A stretch of 64,000 bases of DNA, taken from Culex pipiens pallens (Eukaryota > Arthropoda > Insecta > Diptera > Culicidae). The notes beneath the pieces were generated by a model that worked only from the letters and a program-made list of their open reading frames with translations, did not search any database and was not told where the DNA came from. Within the stretch, counting starts at the first letter, position 1. The number at the start of each line of letters is the position of its first letter. The DNA lies in contig NC_068937.1 of NCBI RefSeq assembly GCF_016801865.2, positions 14,007,605 through 14,071,604 on the forward strand, in the 5' to 3' direction. Both the position numbers and the translations under genes were made by a program. Positions 1 to 12,198 of this stretch are shown piece after piece.

Positions 1-341
1 ATAATAGAATAGAGTTTTCAAAAATACATTTACTGTTTATCAAAATAGTTTTTTTTTAATTTCTGTCATTGAATTCGTCAGAAACTTGAACTTTTTTTTT
101 CTATCAGCTTCTTTTTGGTTATGGAATTGAGTCCCAAAAATATATTAATTTATCCTGTGAAACTTATGCGATACGAATCACCCTTTTGTGGTACAGGTTG
201 TTGTGCTTCCGAAGTATCGTTATTTAAGTTTTAAACAGTTAATCCCAGTTTTAAATACTGATTTCGGATTGCAAATTTTACTCAAGTCATGACATGAAAC
301 AAAAACCATTATTTTTAAAATTAGCTTTTGTCTTTCATATG
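1..341. other. AT-rich non-coding sequence
   Basis: No gene or recognisable element is visible before the MITE at 342. Confidence 0.5.
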
Positions 342-456
342 CACGGAGAAAAATCGTGAACAAGCGTTCACGAAATTGAGAACCACAAACAAAGAGATCA
401 AATTTCATGGTACGTGAACGCTTGTTCACGATTTTGTGTACTGATTTTTCTCCGTG
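342..456. mobile_element. MITE with terminal inverted repeats (cacggagaaaaatc)
   Basis: The left end cacggagaaaaatc is mirrored at the right end by gatttttctccgtg. Inside, gtgaacaagcgttcacg near 356 recurs as cgtgaacgcttgttcacg near 414. It is a 115-bp non-autonomous DNA element with no coding capacity. Confidence 0.75.
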
Positions 457-604
457 TAGAAAATTATTTTAAATTAAACTTTGTACATTTTACTGACTTT
501 TAAACGTGGTTAACTAAAATTACTGGTTTAGGTACACAGCAAAAATATTGGTTAAAGCGCGAGCAAAACATGCTGTACATCGTCTTTGTGAGAAGATTCA
601 TTTA

Positions 605-771
605 AGGGAGCGTTCTTTAATTACGTAAAGCAAAAAAAAAAATGTTTGACCCCTCTCCCCTCGTAACAAAACTTTCATAGAAATTTTTAAAATTTTGTAT
701 AGAGCGTAACACGGTCTTCAACACCCACCCCCTCCCTCTCTACTGCATTAAGTAATAAAAGAACCCTCCCT
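605..771. mobile_element. MITE with ends agggagcgttctttaattac
   Basis: The left end agggagcgttctttaattac is complemented by the right end ttaagtaataaaagaaccct plus ccct. A related piece (gggaacgttcttttattacg) lies near 39669. This end sequence is familiar from mosquito genomes. No ORF. Confidence 0.7.
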
Positions 772-1739
772 AATATTATACATTAAATCTACAGATTAAA
801 AAAAAACCCATACTGATGGGTTACATTTTTCTGGCTGTAATATTACATGACATCTCATAAAGTGAAGCTATTTTTTTTGCTGATCCCGTTGTAGAATTTC
901 TTACTTTTCCCGTCATTCTCGAATGACGAAATGGCCAACTTTTCATCAAAAAAATAACAGTACTAAAAAGTACTTTTCAGCATTCATTTGAAATTCAACT
1001 TTTCAGCACTTGCATCGAAAAGTAATACTTTCGATACTGTTTTGGAATTTGACACTTATCTTGACGGAGAATTACATTCAAGCCGGGAAACAATAGTTTC
1101 ATTGAAAACCCCCAAATTTAAAGGGTGTTTTCCGGAATTGCAAAAAAAAAAAAATAAGAATAAAATCGTGTTCAACTCGTTGCAAAACTTGATTTTTTCA
1201 GCATTTGTCGTATTTGGGTAATTCTCCGTCAACTCACAAGAAATCGGAAAAGTTTGCTCCGACCCCTTTTCGATTTGCGTAAAACTTTGTTTCTAAGGTG
1301 TTATTTTTGTCCCTGATCACGATATCGAGCTCCATTTTTCGATATCTCGTTACGGAGGGGCAGCATGATCCCTTCCATTTTAGAACAGTTGAAAAAAGAT
1401 GTGTTTTTCAATAATTTGCAGCCTGAAATGGTGATGGTTCGAAAATTTTGTGTAAAAGGGACTTCAGAATTCCGAAAAAAAACGTATATTTCATCGAAAA
1501 AAAAACAAAAATATTTTTGAAAAATCTGCCATTATCGTTATTTAACTGTTAATTTTTTTAGAACGTGTCATATAATTTTCGCATCTTCACCCAGAAGGGT
1601 AATTTTTTCGTTTAGAACTAAAATTTTCATTTTAAAATTCCGTCTTTTTTTGTAACATTGCAGAGGTATTTTTAAGAGTGTAACAATGTTCTACAAAGTT
1701 AAAGAGCAAACAATGACAAAAATGTTGATAACTCGGATT
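772..1739. other. AT-rich non-coding sequence
   Basis: There are only short ORFs with no recognisable product, and poly-A/T runs. Nothing is annotated with support. Confidence 0.5.
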
Positions 1740-1961
1740 AGTTTTCAAAAAGCCGTAAGAGCCATTGGTAAACAAAGTCCTTTTTGCATCGGTATTCGAC
1801 CTACTTACGAAAAACCAATATCAAAAATGCTCAAGATTGTTCATCTACACGTCCTTCAAGTGCCCCATACTTGAAATAAATGAAATGTTGTTTCATTTTC
1901 GAGAAAAACGAAAATTAGTGTCAGAGGTCACAGTGGCTCTTACGGCTTTTTAAAAACTCAC
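1740..1961. mobile_element. MITE with ends agttttcaaaaagccgtaag
   Basis: The left end near 1740 (agttttcaaaaagccgtaag, then agcca) matches the reverse complement of the right end (tggctcttacggctttttaa) near 1932-1952. The two short ORFs inside overlap in different frames and are not genes. Confidence 0.65.
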
Positions 1962-2174
1962 CCGAGATAAAATCTTTTTTTTTTGCAATTTGTTGCATAA
2001 TAGTAGTAAAACACTTCAATTTGGAAGTTATCGCAATTTTATTGAGAAAAAAAATGTCATTTTGTATCATTTTTGTAATTTTCCCGCTTCTGCGCGCGGT
2101 GCTTCTAAAAACTCAGTTTTTTAACCATTGTTTCTCTCAATCCTTTTGAACTCCTCTCATTTAAAAAAATAATG

Positions 2175-2255
2175 TCCAGAGTTTTTTTTTTTTGAAAAGG
2201 ACCTATAAGCTATTGTCTTTCATATGTATATAGGTTCTATCAAAAAAACTCTGGA
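2175..2255. repeat. small foldback repeat
   Basis: The left arm tccagagtttttttt and ggacctata is mirrored by tataggttctatc and aaaaaaactctgga on the right. It resembles the outer arms of the larger foldback elements at 6761 and 7895. Confidence 0.6.
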
Positions 2256-3499
2256 TGTTCAGACATAGGCTCTTTTGGTCGAGACACCGTCAAAACGGCA
2301 GTTTAAAGATTCATACGACTTTTCCAAATAATGTTAGCCTAGATTTTTGGAGCTGCAAACAATTTTTACCTTAAAGTCCAATGAATCACCATTCAAATGC
2401 ATTTCGAAATCGAAAATTGGTTACTCCGTAAGGTTTTGCTGAGTTTCACCAAAGTGAAACAGATTTTCCCAAAATAAATATTGACTTATGCAAAAATTGC
2501 ATGCAGGTTAGGGTGCCCAGAAAAATTGACCCCCTGCTCCACAAGCAGAAAACGGTTTTTGGGTTATTTTAAGCATTAGTGCAAATTTTTAGCAAATTGG
2601 TTGGGATTAACCCATTGATACCCGAGCCTAAAGTTGGTGAAAAAATGTTTTTCATACAAAAATGACTTTTTTAATCGCTAATTACTTTTCAGGGTCAGAT
2701 TTTACAGCTTTGGTATGTTCTACAAAGTTGTAGATCATTAAATTTCCAATGAGAATCTTACGTCACTTTTGGGTATATTTTGATGGAAGAAGCGCACTTT
2801 TTTCGATTTTTCCCATACAAACTTCACCTGATTAATAAAAAAATCTAAATCTACATAGTTGAAGATCATGGAAGGGGGGAATGTTGACAGAATTTGTGTC
2901 AGAAAAAAATGTATACTTGTAAAATGTGCAAGTTTACATCGTGTTTTGTGTAACTTGTCTTATTCCACATAAATTGAGGTAAAATTACATCGCATAAGAG
3001 GTAGCATTTGTTTTAATGAAATTGTAACCATTCGACGAAAAGTTTAATTCTGTTTTGAACTCGTTATCGTATCGTTATTTTGCTAATGTGGTGATGCCAA
3101 ACCCGTTTCCTTCGGATTCTTTTTTTTTTTTAAATTTTATATTTATTCAAATTTCTTTTCCATGTACATTCATTCAGTTAAAATATTATTGAGTGTCCAA
3201 TCACAAACGATGACTTTTCACCTCAATTTTAAATACTAGCAACTTTCATTTATTCATGAAATATTGTAGCTTTCGCTATTCAGTGATTTCAAATGTGGAG
3301 GTCCTACATGTACAAAAGGGAAAAGGGATACCTTAAAACTAACTTATACCTTCGGATTCTTTAATTCTGGCTTTTCTAAATGAAACTTAAACTGCTAGAC
3401 TTGCTAATGAAATTTAATTATAACAATTTCTACAATGCTCGCTCACTCAGCCCCAGTGTAAATCAAATTTCGCCATTAAAGCTACGCGTAATTTCCGCC
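2256..3499. other. AT-rich intergenic or intronic sequence with repeat relics
   Basis: The piece near 2905-3000 (tacttgtaaaatgtgcaag and ttgaggtaaaattacatc) is related to the MITE family at 9957 and 12199. No gene is visible. Confidence 0.45.
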
Positions 3500-3790
3500 T
3501 CCAAAGTGAACTCGTTAGCCCTGAATCCGACATTTTATCGATCGCAACATCCCGCCCTCCCCAGCCCAGCCGCTCACAGACCAGACTCCGGCAAGTCGTC
3601 GTCCTGTCATCACGAAATCATCCCCCGAAAACAACCTCCCCAACTTTAAACTGAACGCGCGCACGGCGCGACCCTCAATGAGATTCCTTTGATCTTTTTC
3701 CACTCTATCGTCGGTGGTGCGCATCGAACCCAGCCCCCGGGTTTTTGCCGGGGAGAGAATCGACGTCGGTCCAACTTTTCATGAAAAACC
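3500..3790. other. GC-richer island of unknown function
   Basis: This stretch is clearly richer in C and G than its surroundings (cgccctccccagcccagccg and gcgcgcacggcgcgaccctc). ORFs on both strands are short and unrecognised. It may be a conserved regulatory element or an untranslated exon. Confidence 0.3.
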
Positions 3791-4529
3791 ATGTTTTGCA
3801 ATTTTACAGCCACCTTCACCATCGTCAGATCCAGAGTTTATAGAACTTTTTAGGAAATTGTTTGGTTTGGGGAGGATTTTCATTTCATTTCGATATTTTC
3901 ATTAATTCTGACACTGACAGGAAGGAGGATGGTCTTTGGTCTGTCAAAACAAAATTTAGTAAGTTTTTCCTTTTAAGAAGATAACTTCACTGTATTTTAT
4001 TAACTGAAGCCAAATAGAAATAATTAAAAAATAACTTAATTACTTTTTTTAACATTTGCATACGGACCCCTCAAGCCAAAGGATAAAAGTTGCAGACATG
4101 CAAAACGAACAAGCAAGCCATGCGACTCGCAGGATCCAACATCAAGCAGGTTGCCATTGGAAACCACTTGTTCCGGACATTTTGGAATGTGAAATGAGCA
4201 GCGCGTCATTTTTCCGTGAACCAACAACATCTCTCTTCCCCTTTTGAAGAGGAACCTTTAGCATATTTGATCCATGGAGAACGAGAGGGTCGTGATAACA
4301 GGGCAAATTTTGTTAGCTCTGTCTTTGTTTTGACTCCAAGGTGAGCGTGATCAGACGAAGAAAAAAAAATGATTTTCTTTTGACCTTCTATTTCCGGCGG
4401 GAAATTGACGAGCGGAAATTTTCTTAAGAAATGGGCGCTCTTTTGAATTTGGAAAATAGAATAAGGGGAGCCTCGTCAGTTAGCTGGTGCGAATAATGAT
4501 GATTTGGTTTGTGAAAAATTTACACAGCA

Positions 4530-4870
4530 AATAAAGTAGTAATCCAGCTGCGTGTAAAAGGCCTGGGTGTAAAATAAATTTTACATTATTTTATGAAATT
4601 CTGTGTAATATTACACCCTGAATATGTATCCCATCAGTAAGGGAAACCTACTTGACCGAAATGTCAAGCTCACGTATACGTTTATCATTTCCATTATTGA
4701 TCGGTCTGATGGCCGAGCGGGCTAAGGCGCCAGTCCTGACTGTTGGTGCTGGGTTTGAGTCTCGTCAGTTGCAACTTTTTTTTGTTTTTACAAAAAATTT
4801 ACATGCAGCGTGTAATATTAAGTGTCTTTTTTATATGTCAGTCAACATACTTCGCCGGGCTGTGACAGCT
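4530..4870 (+). repeat. SINE-like repeat with tRNA-derived core
   Basis: A pol III-type A box (tggccgagcgg, 4710-4720) and B box (gggtttgagtc, 4751-4761) are spaced as in a tRNA, followed by a T run at 4776. The anticodon arm can be drawn (ccagt/gttgg with a seven-base loop), but the acceptor strands do not pair. Flanks carry gtgtaatattacaccctg-type sequence. I read it as a tRNA-derived retroposon or tRNA pseudogene, not a working tRNA. Confidence 0.55.
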
Positions 4871-5199
4871 CGAGCGTGATCAGTGTTTGCATCAGAACAC
4901 TGTGACGAGAAGTTCATCATTTTTGGGTTAAACTTTTTTTAACTGAGCCCAGAATGCTTTATACCTTAAAGAAAATTCTCGTCGATTGATACTTTACTAA
5001 GATATTAAGTACTTAAACATCAAATAATGTTTTCGTAAATTTTCATAACAAAAAACTATCCTCCAGTGATACAGAAGTCTCGCGAGCTTAAAATCTCAGT
5101 AATTTTCGCATCCAATTAGCAAAATCAACCACCATCAAACCAATTTTTCAAACGAATCAAACACCCACAAAAAAGGAGCATCCCGGAAGACGGAACAAG

Positions 5200-5900
5200 G
5201 AAATATGACTGCAATTTGCAATCATCCACCAGAGTCCGGACAAACGGACTGTACCACCACAGCAAGCGAGGCATGTCCTTTGGCATATTAAAAAATAGAA
5301 GAAAAATAAAGCAAAAAAAAAATCTCAGCTTCAAAAGGACAAAACCTCGCATGGCCTACTCCGCGCGACTACCTCAACCCTCGTCAAGAACGCAATCCTC
5401 AAAGAAATCTTCTTATCCCTAATAGCATTCATCAGTTTTTAAAGTACTTTCGTACACTTTGACGCACACACACACACATACAGATGGTTGCACTTGTATG
5501 TGTGTGTGTGTGCATCAGACGCCGCCGTCGCCGTGTCCCCTCAGGCCGTTGTCCGCCGCTCTCTCTCGTTGAAGCCTTCGTCATCAACGTGATTAGGATT
5601 CCCTTTGATCTTTTTTGCCGGTGCTGGCCTACTATGATGCTCTGGGTACGAGCATCCCGCCGCCGCCACTTTGCCTCCTTTTTGTGTCCCATGTCGCAGC
5701 ACTCATAATGGAAATTACATACCCATGACCGAGAATTTGTTGTGAGGAGGAGGTAGAAGTTAGGGCGCAGACACACACACACGTGGAAGGTTGTCGTAGA
5801 TTTCAAGAGACTTTGGTGGAACTGTACCAGCGGCAGGTCGGATTCATTGTTTTGACGAGAAAGTTGGAACGACGGAACAACCTTCGGAACCAGGAAGTGT
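5200..5900. other. island with CA/TG dinucleotide tracts
   Basis: CA repeats occur at about 5464-5479 and 5768-5781, and TG repeats at about 5498-5511. Between them lies a GC-rich stretch (cgccgccgtcgccgtgtccc). ORFs on the two strands overlap and look non-coding. Possible regulatory sequence upstream of arm. Confidence 0.3.
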
Positions 5901-6289
5901 TTCCAACGGCTTCTGATGTTGGAAGGAATTATTCATAGAGCTGACTCTACACCTTCTGGCGAGGCTTTATAGCTCAGTATCATCTTAGTGGTATTGTCAA
6001 TGCATTAGTTAGAAGGAGAGTGGAAGGTTTTCCCCTCCCCATATAAGATGCAAACAAGTGTCTAATTAAATGGTGACATGTGCTTATTTGTATACACATC
6101 AATGATGGAACCCCCTTCCAAGTCGAGCACGGACTTCAAAGAACCATGTTGTCACCAGCTCTCGAATTGAAAAGGTATAGTTTTGCCAGTTGCTACGAAG
6201 ATTTTTTTTCAATGAATATTTCGTAATTTATGCCTTTAAAATCTCTCAAAATGGTGGTCAAATAGACCTATAACTCTCGTCAACAACTT

Positions 6290-6395
6290 GGGTCGGCGAA
6301 ATGTCAAAAGACATAAGGTCGAATGCCAAAAGGTCGAAAGTGGACGAAAGGTCGAATGGACAAAACGTCAAAAGACAAAAGGTCGAATGTGAAAA
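6290..6395. repeat. short tandem repeat, unit like aaaaggtcgaatg
   Basis: The motif (a)aaaggtcgaatg and its variants with gtcaaaag recur about eight times. A related degenerate patch (caaatggtcgaaatactaaa) occurs near 36570. Confidence 0.6.
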
Positions 6396-6760
6396 AAATA
6401 AACAAAAAATTATACTTCTAAATTCTAAAATTCTAAACAATTCTTGAAAAAGATATTTTCTTACAAACAAATCTGATTTTTTTCTGTGAGTTTATCCTTG
6501 GTTTATCCATCCATTTAGTAATGATCTTTTTTTAAAAAAAATAAACAGAATAACTTCCAAACCATTTTTTGAGAAGATTTCCATTCTTTCAAACATGAGC
6601 AGTTCTTCCAAAAAAAAAGTTCGACTTCTAAAATATGTTTTAAGTTTTTATTTTATTTTTAAAAACAACCTTTTCTTATTTGTCGTAATATTTTTGAGAG
6701 TTTTTCCATTCCGGGGTTCCCGGGAAATTTTTGAAACAGTCATACAGTTTTTATTACATT

Positions 6761-6920
6761 TCTGGAGTTTTTTTTTTAAAGGTCCAATAAACCAAGTTTC
6801 CAGTTATTGCTTTTTGGGTGTTTTTGAAACCGCCTCAAGTCAGGGGTATTAAAAAACACCCAAAAAGCAAAAATTAAAAATTTGGTTTATTGGACCTTTT
6901 CAAAAAAAAAAAACTCCAGA
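6761..6920. mobile_element. foldback MITE, copy 1
   Basis: The element begins tctggag and ends ctccaga. Its arms (ggtccaataaacca, gctttttgggtgttttt and their complements) can form an almost complete hairpin around a small unique centre that reads ccgcctcaagtcaggggtat. Confidence 0.85.
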
Positions 6921-7369
6921 TTTGTTATATTTTTAAAGCCTAAAATTATAGAATAAGCTCAATACTATTGATTGATCTACAAATCAGTCTAAATAAGGAT
7001 AGCAGTGTTTAGATAGCTTAAAAGATTTTTTTTTGTTCTTTGTTGTGCTCTGGATTTTAAATGCACCACAATCTCTAATCTAATGTGATTCAATTCAATT
7101 CATTTCAATTCACAATCTGTTTTGTAATTAAACCAAATAGAGATTTGAAGGTCCTTTCAGCTATGACATGACTCGAAAAGCTTCAAAAAATTTGAACGTC
7201 TTAAAAAAACGACAACAAATAAAATGATACCAGTCAATGTAAACGTTTAAATAAGTTTATACTTTCATGTTTCATAATAAAAAATATTATACAAATTACC
7301 TTTAAGTCACTACCTCCATCTGGTGAAAACCGGGCCTACATTCCGAGATTTGGAGCAATATATTTGGAA

Positions 7370-7830
7370 ATCGGTATACTAATTATTTTGTTCTGTTCCT
7401 GTTTTAACAAAAATCTTATTTTGAAAAATTAAAAAATCATAAAAAATAATTGGGTTAAACGGCTGTCTTAATTCGATAAATTTGTTTTGATTTGCCATAG
7501 ATGCCGGTGTTTTTAATAAATTTATCATACGTATATATAATACCCTAGAACTGTGATCTTATCAAAAATATATAAAATTTTAAAGAAAATATTTAAAGTT
7601 TTAGGCATTTTGCGGAGCTATAAACTAAAATTTTAGCAAAAATAATGCTGTGCTAAGTATTCAACTGTTCATCTATTTCCACAACCAAATTTGAATTTCC
7701 AGACATTTTTTTATAAAGTGATTTTTTTCAATTTCCAGAATTCCTGGGACAAAAAATAAAAAATCCCGGGATTCGCGAATTTGCGGTTTTGGAAAAAATC
7801 CCGGAAATTTTGTCGAAACCCCGAGTATGA
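7370..7830 (-). mobile_element. relic of the cccggg-rich hAT-like family
   Basis: It contains atcccgggattcgcg near 7772 and, in reverse orientation, sequence matching the element at 26190 (for example caccggcatctatggcaaat read on the minus strand near 7510, against ccggcatctgtagcaaatca there). Strongly decayed. Confidence 0.55.
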
Positions 7831-7894
7831 GATTTTTTTTAGGTAAAAAAATTATGTATTTTGCCCCGTTCTACCATACAAATTGAAATCTATC

Positions 7895-8055
7895 TCTGGA
7901 GTTTTTTTTTAAAAGGCCCAATAAACCAAATTTTCAGTTTTTGCTTTTTAGGTGTTTTTTTAATACCCCTGACTCAAGGCGGTTCTAAAAACACCCAAAA
8001 AGCAAAAACTGGAAATTTGGTTTATTGGACCTTTTCAAAAAAAAAAAACTCCAGA
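7895..8055. mobile_element. foldback MITE, copy 2 (opposite orientation to copy 1)
   Basis: The same arms and length as the element at 6761, with centre atacccctgactcaaggcgg. That is the reverse complement of the centre of copy 1, so the two copies lie head to head about 1 kb apart. Confidence 0.85.
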
Positions 8056-8279
8056 TTTATTCTATTTTGAATTGTCTTTGAGAACATTACTTCAACATGA
8101 ATCTAAGAGTAAATTACTAAAAACCATCAAGAAAAATAAAGCATTGCTTAACATTTAAAAATTAAATCAAGACTAACTTGAAAAAAAATGTTTTTTTCCC
8201 AATTTTTGCGACATTTTTATAAAAAGGATTCAAGCCTTAAAAATATTTCTCCAAGTAAACAACAAATACTCCAAACAAC

Positions 8280-9060
8280 CCTCCCCATAAATCGATTAAC
8301 CCCGTCGCCTGCCTGGATTTACCCCTTTTTATCTACCTACTTCCCCAAACATGGCCCCAAGCCCATCGTTCCCCAAACTCCACCAGGGAGGCGAACCTTC
8401 AAAATGGCGCCGCGCCGAAGCGACGCAATCTCGCTCGCTCGCTCGCCGTCGTCAGGTGAGAACCATTCTCTGACATTTAAAACTTTCTCCACCCACAAAA
8501 TTTCCCCATTCAACCGAAATCGGCAGCGGGAGAGAAGGAAAATGGTAAATATTTGCTTTCGTGCAGTCGACGAGTGTCGCTCCCCTTGATTTCGATGCGG
8601 GGGAAAACAACTTCAAAGAAAAACTTTTTTTTCGCTTTTCTCAAAGCGATTTTCGGTATTAGCGAGGAAAAATAAGATGCTTTCGGGGAAGGAGACGAAT
8701 TTTTAATCTTCGCAACGAGATCATCATCAGCGATTTCCCGCAGGGGGCGAAACACTCCCAAAAAAAAATGCTCCGACGAAAAAGGGCGAATCTTCAAGAA
8801 AGTCGTCGTCGTCTCAAGTGGCAAAACAAACTTGCTTCTAGAGCTGGCCACAAATTGGCTCTAATCAGGCGAAACGAAGCGGCCACTCATGGTGGACCCG
8901 CCGCCGGACAGAGTGGACACTCCGGATGGTCACTCTGGGTTTTTAGCTCTTTTCCAGAGGGTCCATCTTTGTTTACTTTGTCGCTCTCGGAAAAGGACAC
9001 TGGACAAAGCGTTGTTTGCATTTTGATTATGGTCCCTTTTCCACACTGGCTTTGAAATGC
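8280..9060. other. GC-richer island upstream of armadillo
   Basis: It contains cgcgccgaagcgacgc, repeated gctc units and a consensus splice donor at 8456, then ORFs on both strands without recognisable products. It is the best candidate here for a promoter or untranslated first exon of arm. Fly arm has alternative first exons, which makes this plausible but not shown. Confidence 0.3.
8404..8455 (+). other. candidate 5' exon (phase-compatible with armadillo), unproven
   Basis: In a GC-richer island, ATG at 8404 opens MAPRRSDAISLARSPSS and one extra g before a consensus donor tcag|gtgaga at 8456. The one-base overhang is phase-compatible with the tg that starts the main arm exon, giving Val-Ser-His-Asn. 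A one-in-three chance match of phase is expected. It could equally be a non-coding first exon or nothing. I do not recognise the residues as an arm N-terminus. Confidence 0.2.
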
Positions 9061-9956
9061 AACTTCAAACGCGGAGGATTGGGACTGGGAACACTGTTCC
9101 GGATGTCCGGTTTGTGGCGAGGGTGGTTTTGCGCAAAGGAAGCTTATTATTTAGTCAGTATATTGACGGTACATTGCATAAATTGCTATATGAAATTGAA
9201 TATTTTATGAGATTAGTCGTGACGAACACAGTCTTTTAGGTTAGTTTTCTAAAATTTAAAAACAATTATTTCCTGTTAACACTGTAAAGTCTTTTCTAGA
9301 ATGGCAAATCACAGAATGTTGCCCCTGTTAACTTTGTTACTTCGAAGGGATCGCAGCAATCGATGGTCAATACTCAACTGACATCTGGATCAACTTGATG
9401 ATTGTTTTCGCAAAGTTGCGTAAGTTTGATTGTAGATGAGGCTTAAGCAGTTTTTAACATTTCCCTAGTAACAGTTTAAAAGGGAACTGTCACTTGAGCA
9501 AAAGGGAAATACTGCTTGTTTACAATCGCAGATTCGCCCTATTGAACTGTAACTACGGATTTTTAAGATCTCATGTATTCTTCATATCTGGTGTACTGAT
9601 ATCTGTGTTAAAAATAATTCAGTATATTTAAAACTACGGGAATTTTTTACATCAAAGAAGAAAATATTATTTTAATATATGTACAGCCAAAGTTGACATG
9701 ATGAAAACCATTGTCAAAGTTACAAGAAACAAGTCAAACCATCAAACCAGATATTTCTAAATATTTCAAAATTTCTCTTTCCAATTGTTTTTACCAAATC
9801 TAGATTGGTTAAAAAATAGATTTTTGTCGAATTATATTTTGATCGAAGCTTCTCTGAGGACTGGATATTGAAAAAGACTATATATTTAAAAAAATTCAAC
9901 CCTTATTAACTTTAAAAAATATAAAAATATTTCGTTGTTGTGCATTTTTTGCCTGT
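9060..9956. other. AT-rich non-coding sequence
   Basis: Nothing recognisable beyond short unsupported ORFs. Confidence 0.45.
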
Positions 9957-10181
9957 GTACACAGTAAAAAAATCATGGTAATTATTAAATCTGGAAAGGG
10001 GTTCATCTTTTATGCCAGAAAAAAATGTGTAATTTTACCTCTGAAAATGTGTAATTTAACCACTTTATTGGTGTAATGTCACTTTTTCAGTCTGAGTTGA
10101 TGTAAAATTACAACATAAAAAAGGTAATATTCAACCTTCCAAAATTACACCTTCCAAATTTACACAATTTTTTACTGTGAT
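9957..10181. mobile_element. MITE with ends acacagtaaaaaaatca
   Basis: Left cacagtaaaaaaat is mirrored by right attttttactgtg. The interior is rich in gtgtaatttta and its complement taaaattacac. Family members occur at 12199 and as fragments near 2905 and 4550. Confidence 0.7.
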
Positions 10182-10264
10182 ATTTGATACATGACTGAAA
10201 TAGTGGCATTACACAGGAATGTGGTAAATTTACACAATTTAATTGTTAAAATTACAATAGAGTC

Positions 10265-10560
10265 CTAAAGCTCTATGCAAATTTTTATGTACAACCATTT
10301 TTGATCACTTTTTTTCATTTTAATGCAAAAAATAAATTCACAAGACAACAATTTTTTCGATGGGTCAACTATGGTCCCCTTGGAAAGACCTGTCAAGTAG
10401 GACCTTTGCTGTCAAGGAGGGCCACGAAGTTTTTTTTATTGATTTAAACATCAATTTAAACCCTTTGCGGTCGTTCAAAGGGTCAGATACTCAGAAAAAT
10501 AAGCGGTATCGCTGTGATCAATAATATCACACATTAAGGCTTAATTTTAGAACCCAATTG
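10265..10560 (+). repeat. dispersed repeat, copy 1
   Basis: Contains atgggtcaactatggtcccc, tgtcaagtaggaccttt and ccctttgcggtcg, then a segment with tcagaaaaataagc. The same order and strand recurs at about 24165-24450, with around one mismatch every ten bases. Confidence 0.75.
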
Positions 10561-10883
10561 CAATGGGGCATTTTCGCAACTATTTTTTTTTCAAATACGA
10601 AGACTTAGTTTGATCATCTGACAATTTTATCACGACATCCACACAACAAAGGTCGTTCATAATTGGTTTCCTCGAAGCTTCTAGATACAAAAATACTATG
10701 GTCAAAATAACTCAAAAAGTCATTTCACTCGTTTTGAATCAACTTTCAAACAATTGTTAATCCTCAAGAAGCATTGTTTAGAACACTTAAATTTTAAATA
10801 GTATGTTCGATTTGTTTTGTGAGACTTCACAAAAGTATTCAAAAATAAAATGTATTTTTCACCCACTTTTGGCTTGTTTTGAC

Positions 10884-11054
10884 TAAAGGAGGTATTAGAC
10901 TATGACAAACAAACAAACAAACAAACAAACTCGCAAACAAGGCAAAATGTATGCAGGCTGTCCTGTCAGCAAACAAATGCAGCCAAGAAAGCAGGCAAAC
11001 TGTCAAAAAGTTCAAGTTTATTTGTTAGTTTGCCATAGTCTAATAGCTCCTTAA
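10884..11054. mobile_element. MITE with ends taaaggaggtattagactat, copy 1
   Basis: The left end is complemented by the right end catagtctaatagctcctta. The inside has (caaa)n and ctcgcaaacaaggcaaaatg. Related copies are at 36286 and 53791. Confidence 0.75.
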
Positions 11055-11097
11055 CATCCAAACATAGTACTTTAGAGTACATTCAAGCTTCACCGAG

Positions 11098-11240
11098 ACA
11101 CATTGCTCTAAGTAAAGCCAGACCAGGCCTACTGCGTTGCATTAACCGCAGAGGGGATTCTGTGAACGGAACACAGTTCACGGAATCTACAGATAAGGAA
11201 GGATGCGTGGACATACCGTTCCAAACGCTCCGTTTTTAAT
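11098..11240 (+). repeat. dispersed repeat with gatgcgtggacataccgttc, copy 1
   Basis: The order ctgcgttgcattaaccgcag, gattctgtgaacgg, gatgcgtggacatacc, ccaaacgctccg recurs in reverse orientation inside the retroposon at 28329 and, in part, at about 59250-59345. It is probably a shared retroposon module. Confidence 0.65.
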
Positions 11241-11399
11241 GGAATGAATAGAAACAACATTAATGTTTTTAAAAATGCTTTTAATCAATGAAGAAAAACA
11301 TAAAAAGAGATAGATAAATACTCTAAGAACAAAACTTGTTTAAAAAGACCTCCCGAACTGGGAAAAAGAACATAATCTTAATAACATTGCAAAGCATCT

Positions 11400-12180
11400 A
11401 ATCGATACTCCCTGGAGTAAAATCAACCGATTTCAATATCAAATTTGATTCCAAACTCTCCTCTTTCAAGTGGCGTCGCTGGCATAATCCTTTTACCCGG
11501 CCTTCTCTCGTCTTCAGTCCGAGTCCTGTCGCCCGGAGAATCCTTTCAACCTGCCGCCGCAACAACATTTTCGCATTCATTCATTCATTATGAAATAGAA
11601 GAGACGGGTTTTCCCCCGGTCCATAATAGAGAGAACAGTAGAGTGGAAAACCCATTCACACACCCAACCAACCAGTAACTTCAAAGGAAAACGTGTGTAT
11701 TTCGTAATTACAGGGCCCTGGTGACGACGATTCGGATTCTCTTTGAGGGTTTTTTGTTATACTGAAAAGTGTTGTGTAGAAAAGGGGCAAGTTTCTTACC
11801 CAAACCCAACCCTCTCTTGAAAATAAAGGAGTGAAATTAATTTAAAATCTTTTTTCACTTGCTTTCGCAACAAAAAAAAACTTCACCGTGAATAATTTCT
11901 CAAGCTGTTAATAATTAAGGATCCGGCAAAGTGAAAGACTACTAATTACCGCAAGGTTGTAACCGTTTGCTCGCAAACTACACACGTTGAGCAGTTTTTT
12001 TTGCGCTGTTGATCAAACTAACCCCGTGTAGAGAATTTAATAATTGAGTATAAAAGACCACCAAAGTGAGAGAGAGAGAAAGGGGTTAAAATGAAGCAAT
12101 TCGACACCTCATTTTCACGGATACTTAACCGTTTAGAGGGGGGAGGTTGGCACGCAACATCACACTCAACAAGGTGAATC
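11400..12180. other. mixed-composition non-coding stretch
   Basis: Moderate GC, short ORFs on both strands at 11398-11678 that overlap and are not recognised. It has no visible transposon ends. Possibly regulatory intron sequence. Confidence 0.3.
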
Positions 12181-12198
12181 GAGAGAAAAAAAATACTT

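Noticed and set aside
4703..4775. A functional tRNA gene
   Set aside because: Acceptor strands do not pair, position 33 is not T, and the flanks look repetitive.
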